DNA of 23,366 bases from an uncultured Bacteroides sp. (GCF_905207245.1 NZ_CAJLKP010000090.1:1-23366); one strand, 5' to 3'; positions 1 to 7,176 are shown, counted from the first letter of the stretch. A program made the numbers and translations. Notes: a model not told the origin generated them from the sequence alone.

Positions 1-73
1 CAAAGTCTGCGAATGCCTGTTCTGCCTGTTCACGGCTGATGCCGCTGATTACTGTTTTCTTAGTTCTTGCCAT
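1..73 (-). CDS. gam: Mu Gam-like host-nuclease inhibitor, N-terminal 24 residues (partial)
   Basis: Only the start is in the window. The ATG at 71-73 opens a frame reading MARTKKTVISG and then ISREQAEQAFADF before the left edge. The opening, a basic segment followed by a V-I-S-G turn and a REQAE helix, is how I remember Gam-family proteins of Bacteroidota Mu-like phages starting. Gam binds DNA ends and protects linear phage DNA from host exonuclease. It is the last gene seen in the early operon, 19 bp after the stop of the coiled-coil gene. Its position after A, B and the accessory genes fits Mu. With so few residues the call depends heavily on context. Confidence 0.6.
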   Translation of the reverse strand, partial: MARTKKTVISGISREQAEQAFADF

Positions 74-92
74 AATTCCTTTTTTTATAGGG

Positions 93-389
93 TTAATAAT
101 TAATCTTCTCCCGTCTTTCCCTGTTCAGCTTGCGCCGCTTTTCCTTGTTTTCCGGTGCCTTCTTCGGGGTTTCCAGCGCCTCCAGTTCCCGGTCCAGACG
201 GTCATAGCGTATTTGCTCCGCCCGGTAGGCATCCAGCAGACGGTCATATTCGGCAGGTTTCAACTTGTCGGTACCGTCCATCAGGCGTTCCTGAAGGTCG
301 CAGATACGGTCGGCACTGGCTTCCAGTTGGCTGGCAAGTTCCTGACGGCGGTCGGACGTGTCCGGGGTTTTACGGATATAGTCTCTCAT
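93..389 (-). CDS. Small charged coiled-coil phage protein (98 aa), function unknown
   Basis: I do not recognise the family. The protein starts at MRDYIRKTPD, because that ATG overlaps the TGA stop of the upstream GemA-like gene (ATGA, 386-389), the usual sign of translational coupling; a longer frame upstream would lie inside that gene. Residues of about 15-85 are rich in Glu, Arg, Lys, Leu and Gln with heptad-like spacing, suggesting a long coiled coil, and the C-terminus is very basic (KEKRRKLNRERREK). The shape could suit a small DNA- or protein-binding accessory factor, but nothing in the sequence fixes a role. It belongs to the early operon. Confidence 0.7.
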   Translation of the reverse strand: MRDYIRKTPDTSDRRQELASQLEASADRICDLQERLMDGTDKLKPAEYDRLLDAYRAEQIRYDRLDRELEALETPKKAPENKEKRRKLNRERREKINY

Positions 390-838
390 TGTTCCGCCTC
401 CTTTCTGGCAATCTTTCCCATCACGCCAAGCACCTTGCGCAGTTCCTCCACATCCATCTGCGTGATGTTCTTCCCGGTTCCACTGTACTTCCGTACCCAA
501 ACATTGATTTTAGCCTTGTTCATTTCAAAATCTTCCGGACTGTTATTCCCGCTGTAATCCTTGTTGAGGAAAGATATCTGGAAAGACTTCTTATAAATCT
601 TTCCGACCAGGCGGCGGGCTTCTTCCCGAAGCATATCCTTCACCTTCCGGTCGCGGTCACCGTTCAGACTTGACAGCAGGCGCTTCGCTTCCTCGAAGGT
701 CAGTTCCTTGGTGCTGCCGATGATTCGTCCCGTCTGGCCGGACAGCCATTCCAGGCGTTCCTGCCTCTCTCTGATGCCGATGCCCTGAATGGCTGTCTGC
801 AGGGCTTGCAGCTGCCGGGGGCTGATGGGTTTAGTCAT
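386..838 (-). CDS. GemA-like (Mu gp16-type) early phage protein, 150 aa
   Basis: The start MTKPISPRQLQAL is chosen because its ATG overlaps the stop of the preceding ATPase gene by 8 bp (831-838); an alternative ATG lies 12 bp upstream at 850. Residues of about 5-60 have the layout of the GemA/DUF1018 family: a short SPRQLQAL helix, a central helix around RLEWLSGQTGR, and a closing segment LTFEEAKRLLSSL. In Mu, GemA is a regulator thought to modulate host gene expression and DNA topology. The C-terminal half is basic and may form a second helical domain. Overlaps on both sides show it is translated as part of a tight early operon. The family match is by motif recognition and is moderately sure. 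Confidence 0.6.
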   Translation of the reverse strand: MTKPISPRQLQALQTAIQGIGIRERQERLEWLSGQTGRIIGSTKELTFEEAKRLLSSLNGDRDRKVKDMLREEARRLVGKIYKKSFQISFLNKDYSGNNSPEDFEMNKAKINVWVRKYSGTGKNITQMDVEELRKVLGVMGKIARKEAEQ

Positions 839-1499
839 TGTTACTTTCATACGCTTGTTCTTTAATATTTTCCAACCAATGTTTTTGATATCCTTTGTCC
901 CATATAATGAAGTAGCCGCGGGGACCACCTGCACCACGAGACACATGTGATGCCTTGAATCTGTCTATATATATACGCCTGAAAGAATCCTTCTTCACGT
1001 CGTAGGCCATCTGCCCTTCAACCTCCTTTCCATCCACATGAGAAAGGAAAACGAACATCTTTTTAGGATACTTCTTTCGCAGGGCTATAATCTCTTTGGC
1101 CTTGACTCCGCACTGGTCTCCCAGGTATTGCACGGAATCGACTATTACCACGTCGGCACTGCGTTGCTTGGTTATTTCCCCTTCAATGTCTTCTACACCT
1201 TCACATTCTTCGCTGAACTGTATTCGGCTGACTCCGCTGCGGATGCCTGCCAGTGCCAGTTCCTTCTTAAAGTCATCATGTACTCCCATCTCCAGTGAGA
1301 TGAACAGCACCCTCATTCCAAGCTCATCCAACTTCCGGGCCAGCAGCAGGGCGAAGTGTGTCTTCCCTTGCCCAGACTTCCCGTAGACAATCCAGCATCC
1401 GGAACGCTCGGGCCTGCCGAATGCCTGGTACCATTCCCCGTCAAAAGGGATGTATTGGAATTTCGCGTCTTCTATATTCTTTACGCTCAGAATCTTCAT
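831..1499 (-). CDS. RecA-like P-loop ATPase (222 aa), accessory to the transposition genes
   Basis: A canonical Walker A motif, GKSGQGKT, lies at residues 40-47 and a Walker B strand, VVIVDS, at 117-122, with a further strand MFVFLSHVDG at about 148-157. This is the order of RecA/RadA/DnaB-type ATPases, and the whole protein is little more than one ATPase domain. The ATG overlaps the TGA of the MuB-like gene (ATGA, 1496-1499), so the two are translationally coupled. Classical Mu has only MuB as ATPase in this segment, so this is an additional one. It could help replication or target selection, but no specific activity is shown. Confidence in the ATPase fold is high; the role is unknown. Confidence 0.8.
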   Translation of the reverse strand: MKILSVKNIEDAKFQYIPFDGEWYQAFGRPERSGCWIVYGKSGQGKTHFALLLARKLDELGMRVLFISLEMGVHDDFKKELALAGIRSGVSRIQFSEECEGVEDIEGEITKQRSADVVIVDSVQYLGDQCGVKAKEIIALRKKYPKKMFVFLSHVDGKEVEGQMAYDVKKDSFRRIYIDRFKASHVSRGAGGPRGYFIIWDKGYQKHWLENIKEQAYESNND

Positions 1500-2416
1500 G
1501 CCAGCTCGCCACGTTCCAGTTGTTGATGTATCAGTTCATTGTCTATCATGCCTGCCAGCTCGCGAAGGTCATCGCAAAACAGGATGAACTTCCCGCTGCC
1601 CTCCACCGGCTCTTTCTTGCGCTTGTCCAGCTTACCCCATATCTCCAGCTGCTTGTCTTTGTCCGTCACGCCGTTGGCCTGGCAGATGGCGCACACGTCT
1701 TTCTTCGTGGCACCCAGCAGGGCGATATAATTTCGCTTGAAGCGTCCGTCTATTTCGTCATATCCTTCGATACGGCCTACATACCGTTTGATGGTACGTT
1801 CCAGCGTTTCCGTACCGGCTACCAGTGCTCCCATGCGGTGAAACGTATCATCATACAGGGGGATAAGCGCACACAGTGCGGAGTGGGTCAGCTTTCCGGC
1901 ATCATCCAGTATCAGAAGCGGATGCAGGTCGGACATCTGGTTGATGTTGGCAGTGATGATATCCAGCAAGTCGTCGTTGTCCATGTAGCGGGTTACTTTT
2001 AAGCCCAGGCAGGTAGCAAGCTTCGTAAGGAACTTGCGCCCTGTCCACTTGCGGCACTTCAGGTAGATGACGGACTTGTCAGCATTCACGTTATAGAGGT
2101 CGATGAGCGACTGCGTCTTTCCGCTGCCCGAACGGGAAGAGATGCAAAACCATTTGCTGTTGCGCTTGGCGGCATTAAAGGCGGCCTTTATCTGCTGATA
2201 GCTCGATACGGTTTCGACCACGTTCCAGGCGCCTTCGTAATAGTTGAGGGCAGCCGCTATCTTTGCCGCCATATTGTCTTCCTTGGCGGCATACTTGCCG
2301 GAAAGAATCTGTGAAAGGGTAGTGCCGGAAATGCCGCACTTGCGGGCTATCTCGCCTTGAGTGGAACCGCGTTTCACAAGTGTATCGACGTACTGTTTTA
2401 ATCCTTGAATATCCAT
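1496..2416 (-). CDS. MuB-like transposition target-selection ATPase with N-terminal HTH (306 aa)
   Basis: Residues of about 5-60 form a lambda-type helix-turn-helix (GEIARKCGISGTTLSQILSG at 21-40), as in MuB. The AAA+ domain follows: Walker A SRSGSGKT at 94-101 (the first glycine replaced by serine), Walker B LLILDD at 167-172, and a GTETLE segment at 201-206. Mu B protein binds DNA with ATP, delivers target DNA to the transposase and stimulates strand transfer. Length is close to MuB (312 aa). The gene follows the transposase by 29 bp and is coupled to the next ATPase. Position, domain order and size agree, so the call is firm. Confidence 0.9.
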   Translation of the reverse strand: MDIQGLKQYVDTLVKRGSTQGEIARKCGISGTTLSQILSGKYAAKEDNMAAKIAAALNYYEGAWNVVETVSSYQQIKAAFNAAKRNSKWFCISSRSGSGKTQSLIDLYNVNADKSVIYLKCRKWTGRKFLTKLATCLGLKVTRYMDNDDLLDIITANINQMSDLHPLLILDDAGKLTHSALCALIPLYDDTFHRMGALVAGTETLERTIKRYVGRIEGYDEIDGRFKRNYIALLGATKKDVCAICQANGVTDKDKQLEIWGKLDKRKKEPVEGSGKFILFCDDLRELAGMIDNELIHQQLERGELA

Positions 2417-2445
2417 CTTTATATCGTTTTTAAAGGTTGTTTAAA

Positions 2446-4632
2446 TCATCTTGAATAACTCATGTCGGCCGGATTGAACTCGTAGTCCTCGTCCTCATCA
2501 TTGGCGGAGATTACCACCGCTTGCGGCAGACGTTCGGTCACGTCCTCGTAGTCGGCATCCGTCACTTCATCACGCATTTTGCTGCGGGCATCCTTATGCT
2601 GACCACGTGAGTCGGTTATCAGGTAACGATCCAGCAAAGTGTTGTTTATCAGTTCCGGGATGCGCTGCTGGAGGTTCTTGATGTGCCCGTCCACGCTCGC
2701 CACCTTGTCATCAATGTGCTGTTGCAGTTCCTCGTTGAAGCCTTTCACCCGGTTGCGGTACTCGAAGTGTTCCGGCTTTTGGTCGGCCAGAGCCATGGGA
2801 GCCTTCATACACTTCTGCATCATGTAGCGCAGCGTGCCTATTTCTTTTCCGGCATCCTTCAGCCCCTTGCGCACGGCGTTGCTGATAAGTATCTGGCTCA
2901 TGTCTTCGGGGTCATAGCGCACGATCCAATCCTCGTTGTAGTGCTCGCGCAGGGAGATGTCGAAGGTGTCGTAGTTGATCCGCTCACCTTGCATTTCCAG
3001 ACGAAGACCGTCACCGTTAATGTGGTTGGTGCGTCCGGTGGTTTCGCCCATCAGCAGCAGGTATTCCTCATCACAGAAAGGTAACTTTCGGGCTTCCTCA
3101 GTCTGTTCCCAGGCAGCCATAAAATCTTTAATCTTCATGGCGCGTTCCTTCATCATCATGGCTTCAATCTGTCCCATGAGGGTTTCTTCATCGGGAATGA
3201 GGTGACGGTTCGCGTTGATGACTTCCATATTCGGCTGATTGTCCTGGTCGGAAGTGATGCCGAACCCTGACCAGTTGCCTTGCTTCTGGCAATGCTGCAC
3301 GTTCAGATACTTGAAGTAAGGTTCGATTATTTTCGATTTGGCATTGCCAAGGGCGGCAGGCGTGTAGTATTTAGTCATTGCCTGATAGAAGGGAACCATA
3401 ACACCTTTCTGATAATTGTCGCTCTGAAGCTGCAACGGCTTGTATCGGTCGCCAAACAGTTCTTTAGTATGCCGCACGGCATTGCGCAGGGCCTCACGTA
3501 TCAGTGCCGGTGACTCATGGTCTCCAATGGCATAGCCTACAGGGTATTTGCAGCAGGCGTCCAGCACAACTACGATGGTTTTGCGGTTGGTATAAGTGGT
3601 CATCATATACCGTTTTTCCTCACCGTTCGCCTTCTTGTTTTTGGCAACCTTCTTCTGGTACAGCAGTTCCACCGTCCAGCCGTCCAGCGTCCAGTAGGTG
3701 AGGGCTTGCGTAGGGGCTTCCCGGTGTATCTGCATCTTGCGGGTGTTGGCAACGACTTTCTTACCTTTGCGTCCCTGCATGGTGGTGAGTTCCATCTTCT
3801 TCTTGTAATTATCCACAGTCACGGGGCTGTTGATAAGCGGCTTGTCAAGGATTTCCGCCACCTTGTTATACTCTTCCATTATCTGTACACTGTTCAGGTT
3901 GTTGTGCAGGGAGATGAGCTTGTGAAGGATGGCTTCGCTCTCTTCATCCTTCACCACGGCAGCGGACTTGTTGCCAAAGTTCTTATGAATAAGATAACGG
4001 TAGCCTTCTTCACGGCTGATGCGGCATGCATCCTCGTATTCCTGGCACTTACGCTTCAGCGAAGCTGCGTTTTGCGGCAGGGTGTGCGGAAACAGAGGTT
4101 TCCCGTGTGGGTCGCGCAGGGTCAGCAGATCATTGCTCAGCGTACAGAGTTTTTTCCACATATTGACGCGGGGACCGCTTGTACCGATGACATCCTTACG
4201 GTGTTCGTCTCTCAGGTAAAGAATGGCTTCCAGTACGCGCACATTCAAAGTATATTCATCTATCTTGGCATCCGGAAGCTTCTTGCCACCATCATACCGA
4301 TACTTGGTTGTGTAAAACTCAAAGGCATCGTTACTGAAGACAATGGCTTCTTCCAGAAGGCTCTTTTGCGACTGGGTGGCTATTACGGCGCGCGGATCGC
4401 CATTAAGTTCAATAAACTTTCTTTTCATATCTTCTCTCATGGTTTCAAAATCTACAATTGCCGATTGGCCAGGGGTGCTACGGTGAAGAACAATAATTTG
4501 TTTGCGTTTCTTCATGGTTTGAAATGTTCCTTCTGGGATGAACCCATCTTGACTTCCTACATTCCTTTTAGGATTGTAGATTATCAGCTCATTCGCAAAC
4601 ACACATACCCGATTATTGAATATCAGTGCCAT
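2446..4632 (-). CDS. MuA-like DDE transposase (728 aa)
   Basis: The protein carries a retroviral-integrase-type catalytic core. Candidate acidic residues are Asp317 (TLDGW), Asp405 (LQSDNYQKG) and Glu437 (KIIEPYFKYL), with the supporting strand IVVVLDACCKYPVGYA between the first two. Offsets are 88 and 32 residues; in Mu itself they are 67 and 56, so this is a divergent member. The long N-terminal part presumably binds the end sites, and the acidic C-terminus may contact the MuB-like ATPase as in Mu. The start is set at MALIFNNRV (4632); an in-frame ATG at 4668 would lie in a tRNA-like hairpin and add 12 atypical residues. It catalyses phage integration and replicative transposition. It is the first large gene of the early operon and precedes the MuB-like gene. 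Confidence 0.9.
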   Translation of the reverse strand: MALIFNNRVCVFANELIIYNPKRNVGSQDGFIPEGTFQTMKKRKQIIVLHRSTPGQSAIVDFETMREDMKRKFIELNGDPRAVIATQSQKSLLEEAIVFSNDAFEFYTTKYRYDGGKKLPDAKIDEYTLNVRVLEAILYLRDEHRKDVIGTSGPRVNMWKKLCTLSNDLLTLRDPHGKPLFPHTLPQNAASLKRKCQEYEDACRISREEGYRYLIHKNFGNKSAAVVKDEESEAILHKLISLHNNLNSVQIMEEYNKVAEILDKPLINSPVTVDNYKKKMELTTMQGRKGKKVVANTRKMQIHREAPTQALTYWTLDGWTVELLYQKKVAKNKKANGEEKRYMMTTYTNRKTIVVVLDACCKYPVGYAIGDHESPALIREALRNAVRHTKELFGDRYKPLQLQSDNYQKGVMVPFYQAMTKYYTPAALGNAKSKIIEPYFKYLNVQHCQKQGNWSGFGITSDQDNQPNMEVINANRHLIPDEETLMGQIEAMMMKERAMKIKDFMAAWEQTEEARKLPFCDEEYLLLMGETTGRTNHINGDGLRLEMQGERINYDTFDISLREHYNEDWIVRYDPEDMSQILISNAVRKGLKDAGKEIGTLRYMMQKCMKAPMALADQKPEHFEYRNRVKGFNEELQQHIDDKVASVDGHIKNLQQRIPELINNTLLDRYLITDSRGQHKDARSKMRDEVTDADYEDVTERLPQAVVISANDEDEDYEFNPADMSYSR

Positions 4633-4654
4633 ATCCTTAATTTTTTCAATTAGT

Positions 4655-4720
4655 GCAAGCCCCGGCATCGAACCGGGGAGCCGACCACTTCCTCTACCAA
4701 GAGCTAAATTTTGAGGAAGT
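4655..4720 (-). other. tRNA-like paired hairpins immediately upstream of the transposase gene
   Basis: On the minus strand a GC-rich hairpin, CCCCGG-TTCGATG-CCGGGG (4660-4678), has exactly a tRNA T-arm loop, and just upstream TAGCTCTTGGTAGAG (4692-4706) reads like a tRNA D-arm. The anticodon arm and a pairing acceptor stem are missing, so this is not a complete tRNA. An alternative fold pairs ACTTCCTC with GAGGAAGT (4687-4694 and 4713-4720) as an 8-bp stem around an 18-base loop. The element sits 23 bp before the transposase start and would be in its mRNA leader. It may be a tRNA remnant, a structured leader controlling transposase translation, or an RNA processing site. Confidence 0.55.
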
Positions 4721-4745
4721 TCCGAACCTGCGTCCTTAGAGGCTA

Positions 4746-4958
4746 TTATACCTTATTCCCGTTGTAGTCATACTGCGATACTTTACCTTCAACGTCTATC
4801 AACTGTAAGTGAAAACCTTCCGGTGTAGCTTCACGGGCAAAATCCTCAATTGTGCCATAGGCCATTTCATCAGGTACTTCAGCTTTCACAACCCTTGACA
4901 AATCCCTGATATCAAGTACAAATGGATTATTATTGATCCACGTCACTTTCACCTTCAT
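4746..4958 (-). CDS. Small early phage protein (70 aa), function unknown
   Basis: No family recognised. The sequence is compact and mostly strand-like (KVKVTWI, FHLQLIDVEGKVSQYDYNG) with an acidic middle, suggesting a small folded domain. Its ATG overlaps the stop of the preceding membrane-protein gene by 4 bp (4955-4958), so the two are likely co-translated. It is the last gene before the noncoding tRNA-like segment and the transposase. Natural composition and the operon overlap support it as real. Confidence 0.7.
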   Translation of the reverse strand: MKVKVTWINNNPFVLDIRDLSRVVKAEVPDEMAYGTIEDFAREATPEGFHLQLIDVEGKVSQYDYNGNKV

Positions 4959-5140
4959 ACCGTTTCCTCCTTTCGTCCTTCAGGTATCAGCATAGATAAT
5001 GCTACAACCACCGCCAACGCCACAATCACCATTCCGCTAATACTGTCCTTATCTGTTGCCTCCACATTGCAACCCAGCCAAAGCCCGTAGGACATACCCA
5101 CGACGATAGCCGCCTTCTGTAATTTTCTAAATGTCTTCAT
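4955..5140 (-). CDS. Small predicted membrane protein (61 aa)
   Basis: Two hydrophobic stretches are visible, about residues 9-25 (AAIVVGMSYGLWLGC) and 36-52 (GMVIVALAVVVALSMLI), separated by a short polar loop with acidic residues and followed by a charged tail (PEGRKEETV). This is a two-helix inner-membrane hairpin. In Mu-like early operons the equivalent place may hold kil-type or exclusion proteins, but that role is only conjecture here. The gene lies 12 bp after the upstream gene and overlaps the next by 4 bp. Confidence 0.7.
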   Translation of the reverse strand: MKTFRKLQKAAIVVGMSYGLWLGCNVEATDKDSISGMVIVALAVVVALSMLIPEGRKEETV

Positions 5141-5152
5141 ATACTGTCAAGT

Positions 5153-5359
5153 TTAAGAGTTCTTTAAAATCACTTCGTCCAAGTTGTAGAACATATTGAA
5201 CTGGTGAGGCAGCACAATCGTTTCCTGCGTATCCTCATCCCAATCAATGTCTATGCACACCGTATCGTTTTCCGCGCCCAAAATGGCGTTATACTTCTCC
5301 ATCAGCTTCCCCAGTTCTGTGAGGAATACCATTTCTTTTTCCGTTAATTTCCTGTCCAT
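5153..5359 (-). CDS. Small acidic early phage protein (68 aa), function unknown
   Basis: Not recognised. The N-terminal half is a likely helix (LTEKEMVFLTELGKLMEKY), the middle is strongly acidic (DIDWDEDTQET) and the end is hydrophobic and strand-like. The start codon is 3 bp after the stop of the preceding gene, which supports the start and places it firmly in the early operon. The acidic surface could suit a DNA mimic or a small inhibitor of a host protein; this is inference only. Confidence 0.7.
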   Translation of the reverse strand: MDRKLTEKEMVFLTELGKLMEKYNAILGAENDTVCIDIDWDEDTQETIVLPHQFNMFYNLDEVILKNS

Positions 5360-5362
5360 ATC

Positions 5363-5647
5363 TTAATATCGTTTGATTTCGGTAATTTCCAATTTTGCCT
5401 TTTTGAATATAACAGGCGTCTCGAATATGCCATTCCTTAATGTTACGTTCATACCTCTCTTCTCCGCCTCATTGATTAACCTTTCAAGGTTATCTACGCT
5501 CTTCCTGATATCCGAAGCCAGTTTCTGATTGCTTACCGGAACCTCCACTTCTATACGTATCGCATTATCATGGTCAGAAAAAACCTTGCATATCTTTTCT
5601 ACACGCTCTTTAAAACCTTGCAACATTCTTACTCTTCTCTTTTCCAT
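5363..5647 (-). CDS. Small helical early phage protein (94 aa), function unknown
   Basis: Not recognised. The start is set at MEKRRVRMLQGF (5647), since the 16 residues read upstream look like untranslated leader and the AT-rich sequence before this ATG is typical for Bacteroides. An in-frame ATG at 5695 is possible. The middle is helical (ASDIRKSVDNLERLINEAEKRG), and the ends are strand-like with many Lys and Arg. It is the first minus-strand gene after the plus-strand insertion at 5.77-6.26 kb and is 3 bp from the next gene. Confidence 0.65.
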   Translation of the reverse strand: MEKRRVRMLQGFKERVEKICKVFSDHDNAIRIEVEVPVSNQKLASDIRKSVDNLERLINEAEKRGMNVTLRNGIFETPVIFKKAKLEITEIKRY

Positions 5648-5714
5648 ATCACTTTTAATTTTTAATTCTCTATTGAAAAATCTACCCCTATTCATCCCGA
5701 ACCAGGATAGTTTT

Positions 5715-5728
5715 GCTACATTTGTAGC
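5715..5728 (+). promoter_or_regulatory. Putative promoter -7 box inside a 14-bp palindrome
   Basis: The sequence GCTACATTTGTAGC has perfect 6-bp arms (GCTACA/TGTAGC) around two bases. It contains TACATTTG (5717-5724), which fits the Bacteroidota -7 consensus TAnnTTTG. The plus-strand gene at 5768 starts about 44 bp downstream. I see no good -33 TTTG at the usual spacing. A dimeric regulator bound to the palindrome would cover the promoter. Confidence 0.5.
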
Positions 5729-5767
5729 TGATAATAAACATTGTCTAACTTCTTGAATTTAATTATT

Positions 5768-6262
5768 ATGAGTCCAAACAAAAGCAAATGGCGTATCAAT
5801 TATGCTATAGTTTATAAAGACGCCAATCAGGTACCTTTCTGTCGCAACTTTGTCCAGAATCTTTTATCTAACATTGCCATAACTCTGAAAATAGAATATG
5901 CCATAATAGAGGATTTTTCCGGATTCTCATCCCCCGAAGAAGACAACTCCGGAACGAGTTCTGAAATTTACATGGATATAGTTTGTTTCCGCGCCTTTAA
6001 GAATACAGAAATATCAATAAAGGATTTCCGTATGATACTTGACAAGCTATTCTCACATTCAGACATCATCTTCTGCCGAAGTTTTACCGTTCACAGCATT
6101 TTGCAGAAACATTTGAAGGATGTCCCTTTCCCCGAAGAGTTTTTCCGTCCTCTTGCATATCCTTATGTGGATTACCAAAAAGGGAAAAATACAACTCTCT
6201 GTGTGACGGAGGCAAGCTGTCAAGGGGTATTAGATGATTTGCGAGAAAAGAGTGCGAACTGA
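5768..6262 (+). CDS. Phage protein of unknown function, opposite in direction to the early operon (164 aa)
   Basis: Not recognised. The start is the ATG of MSPNKSKWRINYAIV; a TTG nine codons upstream is less likely. The composition is that of a real folded protein, with alternating strands and helices (INYAIVYKDANQ; EISIKDFRMILDKLFS) and three aromatic-rich C-terminal segments. It interrupts the leftward early operon between the 89-aa and 94-aa genes and faces the other way, with its own promoter-like palindrome upstream and a hairpin at its stop codon. This is the arrangement of a separately expressed accessory (moron-type) gene, possibly active in the lysogen. Function cannot be inferred. 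Confidence 0.65.
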   Translation: MSPNKSKWRINYAIVYKDANQVPFCRNFVQNLLSNIAITLKIEYAIIEDFSGFSSPEEDNSGTSSEIYMDIVCFRAFKNTEISIKDFRMILDKLFSHSDIIFCRSFTVHSILQKHLKDVPFPEEFFRPLAYPYVDYQKGKNTTLCVTEASCQGVLDDLREKSAN

Positions 6263-6273
6263 AAAGGTTCGCA
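6253..6273 (+). terminator. Hairpin at the stop codon of the plus-strand accessory gene
   Basis: TGCGAAC and GTTCGCA form a perfect 7-bp stem around a 7-base loop that contains the TGA stop codon. It is followed by TTCGGCCTTTG, not a clean T-run, so termination is plausible but unproven. Confidence 0.4.
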
Positions 6274-6313
6274 TTCGGCCTTTGTACTTCTTTACTTTCC
6301 ATATCCATATCAT

Positions 6314-6583
6314 TTATAAGGTTATCGTATCATTCGCTATCACCGCCTTCACATTCCCTTTGGAATCAAGCACCTTCATTGGCGCCACTGCCACATTCTC
6401 ATCGCTCAGCAACCGCCCACCAAGTTCATGGATAGCTACATGCCGCATCTGTGCCGCTTCAAGACTGTTGCGTTTAAAGCTCATAGCAAGGCTTATGCAA
6501 GGTCTCTTTACCTTGAACACCTTCATCAGATGGTCATAAGCTGCACTTTTCTTTTTGGGGTCTGCCCAATCAATCTTCTTCAT
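6314..6583 (-). CDS. Small early phage protein (89 aa), function unknown
   Basis: Not recognised. The protein is basic in its N-terminal half (MKKIDWADPKKKSAAYDHLMKVFKVKRP in outline) and ends with a strand-rich segment containing VLDSKGNVKAVIAND. A central RHVAIHELGGRLLS segment contains HELGG, but it lacks the second histidine of a zinc-peptidase HExxH motif, so I do not read it as an enzyme. It starts 5 bp after the stop of the regulator gene and is the second gene of the early operon. Confidence 0.7.
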   Translation of the reverse strand: MKKIDWADPKKKSAAYDHLMKVFKVKRPCISLAMSFKRNSLEAAQMRHVAIHELGGRLLSDENVAVAPMKVLDSKGNVKAVIANDTITL

Positions 6584-6588
6584 ATATT

Positions 6589-7116
6589 CTATGCTTTAAT
6601 GTTTGTCAATTTATCGACCAGCGACAAGCGGAGCACCTTGTCATCTATCCGTGCCACGTCGGCAAGTATATCAACCAGACGTTCTTTCGTCAGCCGGTTG
6701 TGGTTGCGCTTCACCGGTTCCGGGAAAAGGGAAAGTTGCTGAACTTGTGCCTGTACCCGGTAAGCCTCATCAACCTTATTCACCACCAAGTCTTCCGCCC
6801 AGTCACGAAACATCTTGGCACGTTCGCTCTTGATGAAGAAGCCAAGGCGGACGATGCCGCGTTTGGTCCAAAGGATTTGCTTATTTTGCAAGTAATCGGC
6901 TGATTTACAACCAGCGTTCATTTTTTGAACGCTCGTAATAAAGTGTTTTCCTTCTATCAGTTCATCGGCATGTTCCATCTTGTGGCGCCGCACGGTATTT
7001 CCAGAAACACCGAATCCTTTTGCTGTTTCATTTGTGGACATCAAGAACTCAAATCTATCATCTGGCATTATTTCTACCGAGAGATTATCTGAAACGTGTT
7101 CTAAAACCTTTTCCAT
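6589..7116 (-). CDS. Bro-N/Rha-like DNA-binding early regulator (175 aa)
   Basis: First gene of the leftward early operon, where Mu has the regulator ner. A helix-turn-helix-like segment at about residues 28-50 (STNETAKGFGVSGNTVRRHK) precedes a motif WTKRGIVRLGFFIKSERAKMFRDWAE at about 83-108. In many phages this second motif (gvvRLgffi-S-RAk-fRdW) is typical of Bro-N/antirepressor or Rha-type regulatory proteins. The C-terminus has a Gln-rich linker and a basic helical tail. It probably binds DNA and tunes the lysis-lysogeny or early-to-late switch, perhaps as a functional stand-in for Ner. It lies about 54 bp downstream of the predicted early transcription start. Family assignment is by motif only. 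Confidence 0.65.
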   Translation of the reverse strand: MEKVLEHVSDNLSVEIMPDDRFEFLMSTNETAKGFGVSGNTVRRHKMEHADELIEGKHFITSVQKMNAGCKSADYLQNKQILWTKRGIVRLGFFIKSERAKMFRDWAEDLVVNKVDEAYRVQAQVQQLSLFPEPVKRNHNRLTKERLVDILADVARIDDKVLRLSLVDKLTNIKA

Positions 7117-7143
7117 ACTTATTATTATTTAGAGTTTAATTCT

Positions 7144-7151
7144 TATCTTTG
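7144..7151 (+). promoter_or_regulatory. Putative repressor promoter (-7 box)
   Basis: TATCTTTG fits TAnnTTTG on the plus strand and would start transcription near 7158, giving a leader of about 70 bases to the repressor. No clear -33 element is seen, so it may need activation. It points toward the early promoter, so the two promoters are face to face. Confidence 0.45.
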
Positions 7152-7176
7152 GGGGCTGCAAATGTTTATCACGGTG

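Noticed and set aside
3517..4653. Long plus-strand open frame (378 codons) antisense to the transposase
   Set aside because: The opposite strand encodes a recognisable DDE transposase with ordered motifs; this frame is a by-product of its codon use and has no recognisable domain.
4633..4668. Earlier in-frame start for the transposase (ATG at 4666-4668)
   Set aside because: This ATG is in the loop of the GC-rich tRNA-like hairpin and adds 12 atypical residues; the ATG at 4632 is more likely.
4655..4720. Complete tRNA gene
   Set aside because: T-arm and D-arm motifs exist, but the anticodon arm and a pairing acceptor stem are missing, so it is reported only as tRNA-like.
6084..6308. Minus-strand open frame of 74 codons
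   Set aside because: It lies mostly antisense to the better-supported plus-strand gene at 5768-6262, has low-quality composition and does not overlap or couple to neighbours.
6479..6560. Zinc-peptidase motif in the 89-aa protein (HELGG)
   Set aside because: Only His-Glu-Leu-Gly-Gly is present; the second histidine of HExxH is missing.
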